Part shown: positions 1 to 8,641 of the stretch, one piece after another
Numbering within the stretch: position 1 is the first letter of the stretch
Layout: every line of letters starts with the position of its first letter
Assembly: GCF_019702945.1 (NCBI RefSeq)
Contig: NZ_AP024749.1
Location: 930,001 to 994,000 of the forward strand
DNA length: 64,000 nt
Direction: 5' to 3'
From: Flavobacterium okayamense
GTDB lineage: Bacteria > Bacteroidota > Bacteroidia > Flavobacteriales > Flavobacteriaceae
The notes under the pieces: model-generated
Told to the model about the DNA's origin: nothing
The model's input: only the letters and a program-made list of their open reading frames with translations
The model's database searches: none
Translations under genes and position numbers: made by a program

Positions 1-76
1 TTGTTTCTTCCGGGTTTTTACTTTTAAAGAAAAAACCACCAATGCCTGTCACTCTTTTTGGATTGTTTGAACTCAT
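1..76 (-). CDS. VOC (glyoxalase/bleomycin-resistance) family protein, N-terminal fragment
   Basis: Only the first 25 codons lie in the window; the gene runs off the left edge. Read on the minus strand from the ATG at 76-74 it gives MSSNNPKRVTGIGGFFFKSK and continues NPEET. The VTGIGGxFF beginning followed by a basic stretch and NPEE is how many flavobacterial VOC-superfamily (glyoxalase-like metal-dependent) proteins start. The ATG overlaps the TGA of the upstream dehydrogenase gene (ATGA), so the two are probably translationally coupled. Substrate cannot be inferred. The fragment is short, so the family call rests on remembered N-terminal similarity only. Confidence 0.55.
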   Translation of the reverse strand, partial: MSSNNPKRVTGIGGFFFKSKNPEET

Positions 77-1023
77 AAATTATATAAGACTTTAATTTTG
101 TCAACTATAGTTTGTGCTAATTTTTTATGACTTTCAAATGTCCAACCACCAATGTGCGGTGTTAAAATTACATGATCACAATTACGAAGATATTCAAAAT
201 CTTCATTCTTTGAATGTTCGTCAAATAAATTTTCAAAAGAAAGTTTTTCATATTCTAAAACATCTAATCCGGCGCCTACTATTTTTTTATTTTTCAATGC
301 TGAGACTAAATCTTTTGTTACCACACATTTTCCGCGAGCTAAGTTTAATAACCAAAAGGGTTTTTCAAACTGATTGATAAATTCTGAATTTATCATTTTA
401 TCGGTTTCAGTTGTCCATGGAACATGAAGACTTAAAACATCTGCCTTTAGTTGAAGTTCTGAAAGTGAAACTTGTTTAGCATTTTCATCACCCACATTTG
501 GTAAAATATCATAACATAAAACTTCGACATCAAAACCACGAAGTTTTTTTGCAAATGCTTTACCCATATTTCCATAACCAATAATTCCAACGGTTTTTCC
601 GTCTAACTCATACCCACGATTTGCCTCACGTTGCCAAATTCCTTTTTTTACCTCTTTATCGGCTTTATTGAGGTTGTTAAAAAGCGACAATAACATGCCA
701 AGCGCATGTTCCCCAACTGCATTTCGATTGCCTTCAGGAGCAGCAATTAAATGAATGTTTTTTGAAAGAGCATAATCACAATCAATACTTTCTAAACCAG
801 CGCCAACACGCGCAATAAACTCTAAGTTTTTTGCTTTGTCAATAAAAGTTCTATCAATCTTAAATCGACTACGAATGACAATACCATTGTAGTTTTCAAT
901 TTTGGCTTCAATTTCTTCTTTAGAAGATTTAAAATCTGCTTCATTTTGAAAGCCTAGTTTGTCTAATTGATTCCAAAGAATAGGATGATTATTGTCGATA
1001 TGTAAAATTTTAATTGTTTTCAT
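73..1023 (-). CDS. D-isomer-specific 2-hydroxyacid dehydrogenase (SerA-like)
   Basis: A 316-residue NAD-dependent 2-hydroxyacid dehydrogenase. The family oxidises or reduces D-2-hydroxy acids (3-phosphoglycerate, glycerate, lactate and others) in the cytoplasm. Visible are the Rossmann motif GYGNMG (residues 149-154) and the catalytic triad in order: Arg230 in LNLARGK, Glu257 in LDVLEYE, and His290 in TPHIGGWT. It has one catalytic core and no C-terminal ACT domain, unlike long SerA. A biosynthetic serA role is possible, but I see no serC or serB next door, so the substrate is open. Its ATG overlaps the radA stop by one base (TAATG), and its stop overlaps the next start (ATGA), so radA, this gene and the VOC gene form an operon. 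Family confidence is high; exact reaction is uncertain. Confidence 0.88.
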   Translation of the reverse strand: MKTIKILHIDNNHPILWNQLDKLGFQNEADFKSSKEEIEAKIENYNGIVIRSRFKIDRTFIDKAKNLEFIARVGAGLESIDCDYALSKNIHLIAAPEGNRNAVGEHALGMLLSLFNNLNKADKEVKKGIWQREANRGYELDGKTVGIIGYGNMGKAFAKKLRGFDVEVLCYDILPNVGDENAKQVSLSELQLKADVLSLHVPWTTETDKMINSEFINQFEKPFWLLNLARGKCVVTKDLVSALKNKKIVGAGLDVLEYEKLSFENLFDEHSKNEDFEYLRNCDHVILTPHIGGWTFESHKKLAQTIVDKIKVLYNL

Positions 1024-2384
1024 TATCCAAATAATTCAGAAACTACGTCTTCAATTTTAGAAACCAAAACGACTTTAATTTTAGTGTTTTTAAGTGAAAT
1101 TTTATTGTGTTTAGAAACCAAAATTGTGGTGAAGCCTAATTTTTCAGCTTCTTGAATGCGTTGGTCAATTCTATTTACAGGACGAATTTCTCCTGATAAG
1201 CCAACCTCTCCAGCAAAACAAAAGCCTTCTTCAATGGCAATGTCTTCATTTGAAGATAAAATAGCAGCAACAACTGCTAAATCTATTGCTGTATCGTCAA
1301 CTGAAATTCCGCCGGTAACATTTAGGAAAACATCTTTTGTGCCTAAACGGAAACCAGCGCGTTTTTCTAAAACGGCTAAAATCATGTTTAATCGTTTCGC
1401 ATTATAGCCTGTTGTGCTTCGTTGAGGTGTTCCGTAAACGGCAGAACTAACTAACGCTTGAATTTCTATCATGAGAGGTCGCATACCTTCTAATGTACAA
1501 GCTATCGCAGTTCCTGAAAGTTCTTCTTCTTTATGAGAAATTAGTATTTCTGACGGATTTTCAACTTCTCGTAATCCGTTACCAAGCATCTCGTAAATTC
1601 CTAATTCGGCAGTTGAGCCGAAACGATTTTTGAGTGAACGTAAAATTCTGTATACATGATTTCTATCTCCTTCAAACTGAAGAACAGTATCGACCATGTG
1701 TTCTAGAATTTTTGGTCCTGCTATAGTTCCATCTTTTGTAATATGCCCAATTAAGATAACTGGAGTATTAGTTTCTTTCGCAAACTTGATTAATTCGGCA
1801 GTACATTCTCTAATTTGAGAGATGCTTCCGGCTGACGACTCAATGTAATCAGTATGTAACGTTTGAATCGAATCAATAATGACAATTTCAGGTTGCATTT
1901 CAGAAATTTGTCTGAAAATGTTTTGTGTTTTGGTTTCGGTTAGAATGTAGCAATTTTCACTATTTGGAATAATGCGTTCGGCACGCATTTTAATTTGCTT
2001 CATGCTTTCTTCACCCGAAACATATAATGTTTTGTAAGGTAATTTTAAAGAAATTTGAAGTAAAAGCGTACTTTTTCCAATACCAGGTTCGCCACCTAAA
2101 AGTGTTAACGAACCAGGAACCAATCCACCTCCAAGAACACGATTTAATTCATTATCGGTAGTATTAAGTCTGATTTCTTGAGAAGAATCTATTTCTTTTA
2201 TGCGCAAAGGTTTAGCTGCTTTAGAAGTTTCTTTTTCAGAATTCTTCCAAGCTACTTTTTCTTCTTTTTGAATAATTTCTTCAGCAATAGTATTCCATTC
2301 TTTGCAAGTGTAACATTGTCCTTGCCATTTAGAATAGGATGTGCCACAATTTTGACAAAAAAAGGAAGTTTTTATTTTAGACAT
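1023..2384 (-). CDS. radA: DNA repair protein RadA (Sms)
   Basis: RadA is a RecA-like ATPase and helicase that drives branch migration during recombinational repair. All family landmarks are present: an N-terminal four-cysteine zinc finger (C10, C13, C24, C27), a Walker A motif GGEPGIGKST at 97-106, a Walker B hydrophobic strand ending in IIIDSIQT, the RadA-specific KNRFG motif at 252-256, and a C-terminal Lon-protease-like P domain from about 290 (ALVSSAVYGTPQR onward). Length 453 matches the family. It starts 2 nt downstream of the stop of the esterase-like gene and overlaps the following dehydrogenase by one base, indicating co-transcription. Confidence 0.97.
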   Translation of the reverse strand: MSKIKTSFFCQNCGTSYSKWQGQCYTCKEWNTIAEEIIQKEEKVAWKNSEKETSKAAKPLRIKEIDSSQEIRLNTTDNELNRVLGGGLVPGSLTLLGGEPGIGKSTLLLQISLKLPYKTLYVSGEESMKQIKMRAERIIPNSENCYILTETKTQNIFRQISEMQPEIVIIDSIQTLHTDYIESSAGSISQIRECTAELIKFAKETNTPVILIGHITKDGTIAGPKILEHMVDTVLQFEGDRNHVYRILRSLKNRFGSTAELGIYEMLGNGLREVENPSEILISHKEEELSGTAIACTLEGMRPLMIEIQALVSSAVYGTPQRSTTGYNAKRLNMILAVLEKRAGFRLGTKDVFLNVTGGISVDDTAIDLAVVAAILSSNEDIAIEEGFCFAGEVGLSGEIRPVNRIDQRIQEAEKLGFTTILVSKHNKISLKNTKIKVVLVSKIEDVVSELFG

Positions 2385-2386
2385 TT

Positions 2387-3637
2387 TTATTCTTCATCTT
2401 CTTTTTTCTCACCTTCTTCAGAAGTAGGCTCAATTACATTTCCGTTTTCATCATATTGTACTTCAGGATCTGAATATTCTTCAGTAATAGACTCGTCTTT
2501 TTTGTTTTTAAGTCTTTCTGCACGATTTAACATATAATCTTTTGATAATTCGCGAATGGCTTCGCGTGTAAATGCACTATTATATGTTTTGATAGCTTTT
2601 TTGTATTCGCCCATTTTTTCGTAATACAATGCTTGATGATAAACACTTAAAGTAGTCTTTGGATATTGTTTTTCAGCATATTTTGATAAATCTTGTAATT
2701 CAGGATAGGCTTTATTTTTTACAATTGCAGCTTCAATTGCTTTAAAGTCTGTTAAACGTGGAGTAACTTTTAATCCCATGTTTTTCTCTAAATTCTCATA
2801 TTTATCAATTAAATATTGCGTGTAACCGCTATCTAGTTTAACGATTTTATCTTGAAATTCTACCATAGATATCGGTTGGTAACCATCAAAAATGAAATAT
2901 AAAGCATGAGGGATTGCTTGAGCAACCAATGAATAATGAGACGCTCCAGGGAAATCATCATATTGGTATCTAAAATTTTTATTTCCAATGGCTTTGATGT
3001 TTTGGTCTAAAGCAGCTGTTTTATCTCTTAACTCTGGCAAGTCACCTTGACCACTTGCTTGATAATACATTACCGGTTTTTGAATTGTTGCTAAACGCTC
3101 TGCAACTCTCTTTTCCATTTCAGGAGCCATTTCAGGAGCTAGTGATATATAGCCGTTAAATACAGGATTGTCTTTGTACAAATAGAAGTTTAAAAAACCA
3201 GCTGTTGTATCGTGACCAGCAATTACTCGAAAAGGTTGTGTGCGATATTTTCCTTCCACATAAGGCAAAAGTTCCATGCCTAAAAATTCAAAAAACGCTG
3301 CGCCAGAACCAGAAGGTAGTCCCGCTTCGTCAAATTCGCTGTCTTTAAAGCGTTGTTCGCCATAATTCTGATAAACTGAAATGACAATCATCTCAGGTAA
3401 ATCATCCCAGTAGTTACCATATTTTAATATTCCATTGAATGGAGCAGAAAGATATTCGCCATCTAAGATTAAAAGAGTAGGGTACTTTTTGTCTACATTT
3501 TGCTCATAGTATGGAGGTAGTGTAACTGAAAAATTTCTAGAACCACCAAGTTTTTTAGAATCTATGGTTTCTTCAAATGTTTGAGAAAAAACCATGTTAG
3601 TAACAAAAGTTAATAATAAAAGTAACGCTGATCTCAT
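2387..3637 (-). CDS. Secreted esterase-D-like alpha/beta-hydrolase-fold protein with altered nucleophile motif
   Basis: A 416-residue protein with a signal peptide (MRSALLLLLTFVTNMVFSQ), so periplasmic or exported. Residues about 30-260 follow the putative-esterase (EstD/IroE-like) fold: RNFSVTLPPYY, then YPTLLILDG, an oxyanion strand, a nucleophile-elbow region and a late His (SHYS, H234). The elbow reads GHDTTAG (141-147), where the family normally has GxSxGG, so the serine position carries Asp143. Either this is a non-catalytic relative or the chemistry differs. Residues about 290-375 look helical and TPR-like (YHQALYYEKMGEYKKAIKTY), and the tail is very acidic (EEGEKKEDEE). It is the first gene of the radA operon. 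A weak -7-like TATATTG lies near 3667. Substrate unknown. Confidence 0.72.
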   Translation of the reverse strand: MRSALLLLLTFVTNMVFSQTFEETIDSKKLGGSRNFSVTLPPYYEQNVDKKYPTLLILDGEYLSAPFNGILKYGNYWDDLPEMIVISVYQNYGEQRFKDSEFDEAGLPSGSGAAFFEFLGMELLPYVEGKYRTQPFRVIAGHDTTAGFLNFYLYKDNPVFNGYISLAPEMAPEMEKRVAERLATIQKPVMYYQASGQGDLPELRDKTAALDQNIKAIGNKNFRYQYDDFPGASHYSLVAQAIPHALYFIFDGYQPISMVEFQDKIVKLDSGYTQYLIDKYENLEKNMGLKVTPRLTDFKAIEAAIVKNKAYPELQDLSKYAEKQYPKTTLSVYHQALYYEKMGEYKKAIKTYNSAFTREAIRELSKDYMLNRAERLKNKKDESITEEYSDPEVQYDENGNVIEPTSEEGEKKEDEE

Positions 3638-3675
3638 AATTTTAGGTAATTAAATTTAGAACAGCAATATACTAA

Positions 3676-4641
3676 TTAATTTGATTTTTTAGTAAAGGTT
3701 GGAAGAATTAAAAAGGCTAAACCTCCAAAGAAAATTGTAACAATAAGTTGAGATGTCCAAACAATCCAGCCAAATGCATTTCCTGCTTCTTCGGGTATGT
3801 TATAAAGGAGTAATATTTTTGCAATTAAAACCGGAAAAAAACCAAAACCTCCATTAGTGAATGCGATAGTTAAGCTGCCTATTACAAATGCTACTATAAC
3901 AGCTCCAAATGAAATTATTCTAGTCTCGTCCAAGGCATAAATAACGGAATAGAACATCAAAATATATGTAAACCAAATTAAAATCGTTTGAATTAAAAAT
4001 GGAGTTTTATTTGGCATTTTAAAAACACTTAATATGCCTTGAGAAAGACCTGAAATTTTCTCTTTTATTTTCAAAATAAATGGAATTTTAGAATACAATA
4101 AGAGATAAAGACCTAAAATACCCGAAAACAAACCTAATACTGCTATAATTATTAATGTTTTTACTGGAATGTATTCTAAAAGAAAACTTTTTAGAGTAGA
4201 AAACTCTAAGATTACTGCTGTTAAAATGAAAAGAATAAGAATTATAAAATCTACAATTCTTTCGGCTATAATGGTTCCAAAACCTTTGTCAAATGGCACT
4301 TCTTTATATTGAGTGAGAATTGCGGCTCTAGAAATTTCTCCAGACCTTGGAATGGTTAAATTTAAAAAATAAGCAATGCTAATGACTGTTAGGTTAAATT
4401 TAAAATCAGAAGGGTGTCCAATATATTCAAGAGTATAACGCCAGCGGTAAGCTCTTAAAATATAGCCTAAAAAAGCTAATATTCCTGAAAGGCCAACAAA
4501 GAAATAGTTGGCGTTAACAAAATAACTCTTCATTTTATCTAGTTGCTCACCAGTGAAAGAGTTGTAAGTGTATATAATTAAAAAAACTCCCAATAAAATT
4601 GGGAGCGCTATACTTAAAGTATTTTTTAATTTTTTATTCAA
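3676..4641 (-). CDS. Lysylphosphatidylglycerol synthase TM-region / UPF0104 family membrane protein
   Basis: An integral membrane protein of 321 residues with about eight hydrophobic segments, beginning with LSIALPILLGVFLIIYTY. The pattern IPRSGEISRAAILTQY near residue 96 and the later FVIGSLTIAFTNGGFGFFPVLIA is characteristic of the LPG-synthase transmembrane (YbhN/AglD, flippase-like) family. The soluble aminoacyl-transferase domain of MprF is absent, so lipid lysylation itself is not predicted; lipid transport or an accessory role is inference. The start is TTG, at 4641, directly abutting the panD stop codon. The next Met (residue 37) would delete the first membrane segment, so the TTG is favoured. 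Likely co-transcribed with panD. Confidence 0.8.
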   Translation of the reverse strand: MNKKLKNTLSIALPILLGVFLIIYTYNSFTGEQLDKMKSYFVNANYFFVGLSGILAFLGYILRAYRWRYTLEYIGHPSDFKFNLTVISIAYFLNLTIPRSGEISRAAILTQYKEVPFDKGFGTIIAERIVDFIILILFILTAVILEFSTLKSFLLEYIPVKTLIIIAVLGLFSGILGLYLLLYSKIPFILKIKEKISGLSQGILSVFKMPNKTPFLIQTILIWFTYILMFYSVIYALDETRIISFGAVIVAFVIGSLTIAFTNGGFGFFPVLIAKILLLYNIPEEAGNAFGWIVWTSQLIVTIFFGGLAFLILPTFTKKSN

Positions 4642-4992
4642 TTAAGTTAAAGAGTTATCTTTCTCGTTTGGAAAAACTAAAGTTGGTTTAAATTTTTTAG
4701 CTTCCTCAAAATCCATTGAAGCATAAGAAATAATAATGATAATGTCGCCACGATGAACTTTTCTAGCTGCTGGACCATTTAAGGTAATTTCTCCAGTTTC
4801 TCTCGGGCCTTTAATAGCGTAAGTTTCTAAACGCTCGCCGTTATTAATGTTAACGATTTGAACTTTTTCACCTTCAATAATATTGGCTGCTTCCATTAAA
4901 GCTTCGTCAATGGTAATACTGCCAATGTAATTTAAATCAGCCCCTGTTACGGTAACTCGGTGAAGTTTTGATTTTACTACTTGAATATGCAT
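4642..4992 (-). CDS. panD: Aspartate 1-decarboxylase (pantothenate pathway)
   Basis: PanD makes beta-alanine from L-aspartate for pantothenate and CoA synthesis. At 116 residues it has normal length. The self-cleavage site is intact: YIGSITID places Gly24-Ser25, the serine that becomes the pyruvoyl cofactor. Lys9 (KSKLHR) and Tyr58-type downstream residues lie in the expected context, and [20 protein letters not shown] is the conserved C-terminal half. It follows panC by 77 nt on the same strand, pairing two steps of one pathway. A -7-like element TAACTTTG lies just 4 nt upstream of the ATG, so panD may also have its own nearly leaderless transcript. Confidence 0.97.
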   Translation of the reverse strand: MHIQVVKSKLHRVTVTGADLNYIGSITIDEALMEAANIIEGEKVQIVNINNGERLETYAIKGPRETGEITLNGPAARKVHRGDIIIIISYASMDFEEAKKFKPTLVFPNEKDNSLT

Positions 4993-4996
4993 TGTG

Positions 4997-5004
4997 CAAA
5001 GTTA
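4997..5004 (-). promoter_or_regulatory. Candidate -7 promoter element for panD
   Basis: The minus strand reads TAACTTTG, a full match to the Bacteroidota -7 consensus TAnnTTTG, ending only four bases before the panD ATG. No good -33 TTTG sits 17-21 bases upstream, so support is partial. Confidence 0.4.
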
Positions 5005-5069
5005 ATTATTTTAATAATTAAATGAAGTTAAATTTTTTCTGATTTACTTTTTACCAAAATTTATGCCGA

Positions 5070-5915
5070 TTATAAGCTTAAGTTGTCTATTAAACGAATT
5101 CCTTCAACAAAAACAGCGATAAAAGCTCTATATTTTTTCGATTTACTTTTACGCTTGCATGTAAGAAGTGTTTTTTCATCGGCAATTTCAAAATACTCTA
5201 GTTCGAAATCAGGATGTTTTGAAAATTCACGTTCTACAAATTTAATGGTCTCATTAGCTGACTTTGTTTTGAAGATTTCTTTTGATTTTTTCAAGGTTTT
5301 GTAAATCAAAGAAGCATCGTTTTTTGCTTTTTCTGAGAGTCTTTGGTTTCTTGAACTCATTGCAAGTCCGTTACTTTCTCTATGTATAGGGCAACCAATA
5401 ATTTCAACTGGAATCTTGTATTTTGAAACAAGTTTTTTTACAATTTGAAGTTGTTGAAAATCTTTTTGACCAAAATAAGCTTTGTTTGGTTTAACAATCT
5501 CGAAGAGCATCTTTACTATTGTACCTACACCATCAAAATGTCCTGGCCTATGCTTGCCTTCCATTTGATTTTCAAGGCCATCAAAATTGAAGCTTAATGA
5601 AATTGTCTTTCCTTGATAAATCTCATCTACTGAGGGGCTAAAAACGATTATTTCTTTACTTAAAGATTCTATTTTTTTAACATCGTTATCTAAAGTTCGA
5701 GGGTATTTTTTTAAGTCTTCAGAATTGTTAAACTGAGTTGGATTTACAAAAATACTAATAACAGTTATTTCGTTATCTATTAAGGACTGTTCAAGTAAAG
5801 ATAAATGACCTTCATGAAGGGCTCCCATCGTAGGAACGAATCCTACAGATTTATTTGTCTTATGAAAAGACTCTAGGTGTTTTTGTAAATTGACCTTTTC
5901 GGTAAAAACCAACAT
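5070..5915 (-). CDS. panC: Pantothenate synthetase (pantoate-beta-alanine ligase)
   Basis: PanC condenses pantoate and beta-alanine with ATP in the cytoplasm; beta-alanine is supplied by the adjacent panD product. Visible motifs: VGFVPTMGALHEGHLSL with the HxGH nucleotide-binding pair (His34, His37), SIFVNPTQFN, MEGKHRPGHFDGVGTIV, FGQKDFQQL and AMSSRNQRLS. Length 281 is typical. It is transcribed divergently from the glycogen-synthase-like gene; a -7 element TAAGTTTG on the minus strand at 5936-5943 lies about 20 nt before its ATG. panB is not in the window. Confidence 0.97.
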   Translation of the reverse strand: MLVFTEKVNLQKHLESFHKTNKSVGFVPTMGALHEGHLSLLEQSLIDNEITVISIFVNPTQFNNSEDLKKYPRTLDNDVKKIESLSKEIIVFSPSVDEIYQGKTISLSFNFDGLENQMEGKHRPGHFDGVGTIVKMLFEIVKPNKAYFGQKDFQQLQIVKKLVSKYKIPVEIIGCPIHRESNGLAMSSRNQRLSEKAKNDASLIYKTLKKSKEIFKTKSANETIKFVEREFSKHPDFELEYFEIADEKTLLTCKRKSKSKKYRAFIAVFVEGIRLIDNLSL

Positions 5916-5935
5916 TTAGAAAATTGTTTAGTTGG

Positions 5936-5943
5936 CAAACTTA
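5936..5943 (-). promoter_or_regulatory. Candidate -7 element for panC
   Basis: The minus strand reads TAAGTTTG, matching TAnnTTTG exactly, 20 nt upstream of the panC ATG in the divergent spacer. The -33 box is not clear. Confidence 0.5.
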
Positions 5944-5975
5944 CCACTTTAGTAGAAAAATCCATAAAAATTTTG

Positions 5976-5983
5976 TATTTTTG
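5976..5983 (+). promoter_or_regulatory. Candidate -7 element for the glycogen-synthase-like gene
   Basis: TATTTTTG matches TAnnTTTG exactly and is followed by GC, as often seen in flavobacterial promoters. It lies 36 nt before the ATG at 6020. A degenerate -33 (TTTAG, 5948-5952) is 23 nt upstream. Confidence 0.5.
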
Positions 5984-6019
5984 CATGTTTTTTAGATATA
6001 AACCGATAAACAAAATAGT

Positions 6020-6826
6020 ATGGAAGATAAGAGGATATTGTATGTATCATCTGAAGTTGTACCTTATTTAGCTGAAAACGAAGTTTCAATTCAATCGTAT
6101 GAATTCCCAAAAATGATAAATGATATGGGCGGGCAAATTAGAATTTTTATGCCTCGCTATGGGAATATTAATGAAAGAAGACATCAGTTGCACGAGGTAA
6201 TTCGCTTATCGGGAATGAATTTGGTTGTAAATGATATGGATATGCCACTTATCATTAAGGTAGCGTCTATTCCTAAAGAAAGAATACAAGTTTATTTTAT
6301 TGATAATGATGAATACTTTAAAAGAAAGGCTACTTTTTCTGATGAAGACGGAAATTTGTTTACAGATAATGATGAGAGAGCAATTTTCTTTGCAAAAGGT
6401 GTTGTAGAAACAGTTAAGAAATTAAATTGGGTGCCAGATGTAATTCATGTACATGGATGGATGGCTGCTTTATTGCCGGTTTACTTAAAGCATTATTATA
6501 AAGATGAAGGTATTTTTGCTGATACAAAAATTATAACTTCAGTTTATAATCTAGGTTTCGAAGGTAACTTAGATGAAAAATTACAATCAAAATTGAATTT
6601 TGATAATATTGGTGATGAAGTTGCTTCGAAAGTTTCTGAACCAACATTTGAAAATTTAATGAAGCTAACAATAGATCATTCTGATGCGGTTGTAATTGGT
6701 TCTGAAAACCTAAATCCAACTTTAACAAAATATATAGAATCTTCAGAAAAACCTTTCTTACCTTTCGCCTCAAAAGATAGTGTTCAAGAGTTATACACAA
6801 ACTTTATTAAAGAAGAAGTTTTATAA
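6020..6826 (+). CDS. Single-domain glycogen/starch-synthase-like protein (GT5 N-terminal domain)
   Basis: At 268 residues this is about half of a normal GlgA (near 470-480). It matches only the N-terminal Rossmann domain: RILYVSSEVVPY, an IRIFMPRYG strand, then VPDVIHVHGWMAALLPVYLK and a final SDAVVIGSE. The ADP-glucose-binding KxGGL motif that normally follows SSEVxP is replaced by AENEV (18-22), and the entire C-terminal sugar-nucleotide-binding domain is absent. Glucan synthesis on its own therefore looks unlikely, although annotation pipelines usually name it glycogen synthase. It is 3 nt from the DUF4270 lipoprotein gene and upstream of glmS, suggesting an operon linked to envelope or amino-sugar metabolism (inference). 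The ORF ends naturally; no frameshifted C-terminal half is visible downstream. Confidence 0.78.
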   Translation: MEDKRILYVSSEVVPYLAENEVSIQSYEFPKMINDMGGQIRIFMPRYGNINERRHQLHEVIRLSGMNLVVNDMDMPLIIKVASIPKERIQVYFIDNDEYFKRKATFSDEDGNLFTDNDERAIFFAKGVVETVKKLNWVPDVIHVHGWMAALLPVYLKHYYKDEGIFADTKIITSVYNLGFEGNLDEKLQSKLNFDNIGDEVASKVSEPTFENLMKLTIDHSDAVVIGSENLNPTLTKYIESSEKPFLPFASKDSVQELYTNFIKEEVL

Positions 6827-6829
6827 AAT

Positions 6830-8629
6830 ATGAAAAAGAGTTTATTTCTTGTTTTTGCAATTTTTGCATTAATAGTGTCATGTGATAAAGATTACAATAC
6901 GGTTGGATCTGATTTGGTAAATGGAGGAAACTATAATTTTCAAAAATATTTGGTTGAAGATTTAAAAGCATATTCTAAAAGTACTGGTTCAGTTCAATCT
7001 AATAATTTACCTGTTAATGCTATAGGTATTTATAATGATCCTTTTTTTGGTGTTACAAAGGCTAGTTTTGTTTCTCAAATAGAATTAACAAATGAAGGCG
7101 CAGCTATTGGATACAATCCTGAAATTGATTCTGTTTATCTTTATGTTCCTTATTTTGTTGATGCAGCTGAAACGATAACAGATGCTGATGGAAATAGAAC
7201 ATTTGTTTTAGATTCGGTTTACAATTTTGACGAGAATGTAAATTTTAATTTGGAGGTTTATGAAAACGGATTTACTTTAATTGATTACGACCCAACGGAG
7301 AATTACGAAGAGAGTCAAAAGTATTTTAATGACCAAACAGAAGTGGAAACTTACAAAGGTTCAGAGCTGTTAAATAACAGTGTAAACACATCTCAAAACT
7401 CTCAATTTTTTATTAGTGATGATGAGATAAGAATTTATAAAACTGATGGTAATGGTCTTTTTGTTGATGAAGATGGTAATGTATTAGCAAACCAAACAGA
7501 TGAATCGTTACGAGTAGTTGAAGTTAGAAAGCAACCCGGATTATGGTTAGATTTGAAAAATAGTTTTTTTCAAACAAAAATTTTGGACCCAGCTAATCAG
7601 TTAAATTTAGGAAGTAATTCTACAAGTATTTTATTTAATAATAATACCTTCAAGAATCATTTTAAAGGACTATATTTTAAAATTACTGAAAACTCTCCAG
7701 GTGTTGGATCAATGGCAATGCTAGATTTTTCAAAAGCTGAAATTAAAATAATTTTTAAATCATCTTTTGTAGAGCCAACGACAGAAGAACCAAATCCTGA
7801 AAAATCAAGAAGAGAGTTAACTTTAAGAATGGGTTACACAGCATCAGGTCCAAATAAGTGTAATTCAATAAACTTGTTTGAATATAACCCATCGCCAGCA
7901 TATGCAACTGAATTGGTTAATATGGAAACAAATAATTCTGAAACATCTGTAAATGGTGATTCTAAATTATATTTAAAAGGAGGTCAAGGTTCCATAGTAT
8001 ACATAGATTTATTTGGTGATTTGGATGTTGAGTCTGTTGATGAAAATGGTGATTTAGTTTCTGGCAGTAATGGAGTGCCAGATAAATTAGATCAGTTAAG
8101 AATCAAAAAATGGTTAATAAACGATGCTAAATTAACTTTTTACATAGATCAAACGGCAATGAGTGGTTCTGGTCAGGTTGAACCTGAACGCATATATTTG
8201 TTTGATGCTACTAATAATGCTCCTATTGTTGATTATTATGCTGATCCAACAACATCATCAAACCCTAAAAATAATAAAAGTGCCTTTGGAGGATTTATTG
8301 TTAGAGAAGATTCTGGTGATAAAAAGGGAATTAAGTACACAATTCGTCTTACAGAATATATCAACAGAATTATTAATAATGAAGATGAAGATTTAAATCA
8401 AAACGTTAGATTAGGTGTTTGTGTTACAGAATCAATAAATTTATCTACAAATGCTTATTTGTTAAATTCAATTGAGTTATTTCCTGGACCTAATTCAGTT
8501 TTTAATGAATTTGTTCCCGTGGCAAATGTAATGAATCCTACCGGGACTGTGCTTTTTGGAAGTAATCCAGTGCCAGGTGATGAAGATAAAAAAATGAAAT
8601 TAGAAATTTATTATACTGAAAGCTATTAA
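6830..8629 (+). CDS. DUF4270 family lipoprotein
   Basis: A 599-residue exported lipoprotein: MKKSLFLVFAIFALIVSCDKD has a lipobox with Cys18, and the acidic residue after Cys fits the Bacteroidota signal associated with surface or outer-membrane lipoproteins. The mature N-terminus DYNTVGSDLVNGGNYNF, the paired strands (YLYVPYF, KAEIKIIF, KLTFYID) and the ending KMKLEIYYTESY fit the DUF4270 family, whose function is not established. Asp- and Asn-rich loops such as VDEDGNV hint at calcium-type turns. It is tightly spaced after the glycogen-synthase-like gene (3 nt) and before glmS (12 nt), so the three are probably co-transcribed. Confidence 0.8.
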   Translation: MKKSLFLVFAIFALIVSCDKDYNTVGSDLVNGGNYNFQKYLVEDLKAYSKSTGSVQSNNLPVNAIGIYNDPFFGVTKASFVSQIELTNEGAAIGYNPEIDSVYLYVPYFVDAAETITDADGNRTFVLDSVYNFDENVNFNLEVYENGFTLIDYDPTENYEESQKYFNDQTEVETYKGSELLNNSVNTSQNSQFFISDDEIRIYKTDGNGLFVDEDGNVLANQTDESLRVVEVRKQPGLWLDLKNSFFQTKILDPANQLNLGSNSTSILFNNNTFKNHFKGLYFKITENSPGVGSMAMLDFSKAEIKIIFKSSFVEPTTEEPNPEKSRRELTLRMGYTASGPNKCNSINLFEYNPSPAYATELVNMETNNSETSVNGDSKLYLKGGQGSIVYIDLFGDLDVESVDENGDLVSGSNGVPDKLDQLRIKKWLINDAKLTFYIDQTAMSGSGQVEPERIYLFDATNNAPIVDYYADPTTSSNPKNNKSAFGGFIVREDSGDKKGIKYTIRLTEYINRIINNEDEDLNQNVRLGVCVTESINLSTNAYLLNSIELFPGPNSVFNEFVPVANVMNPTGTVLFGSNPVPGDEDKKMKLEIYYTESY

Positions 8630-8641
8630 TTTTCTTTTATT

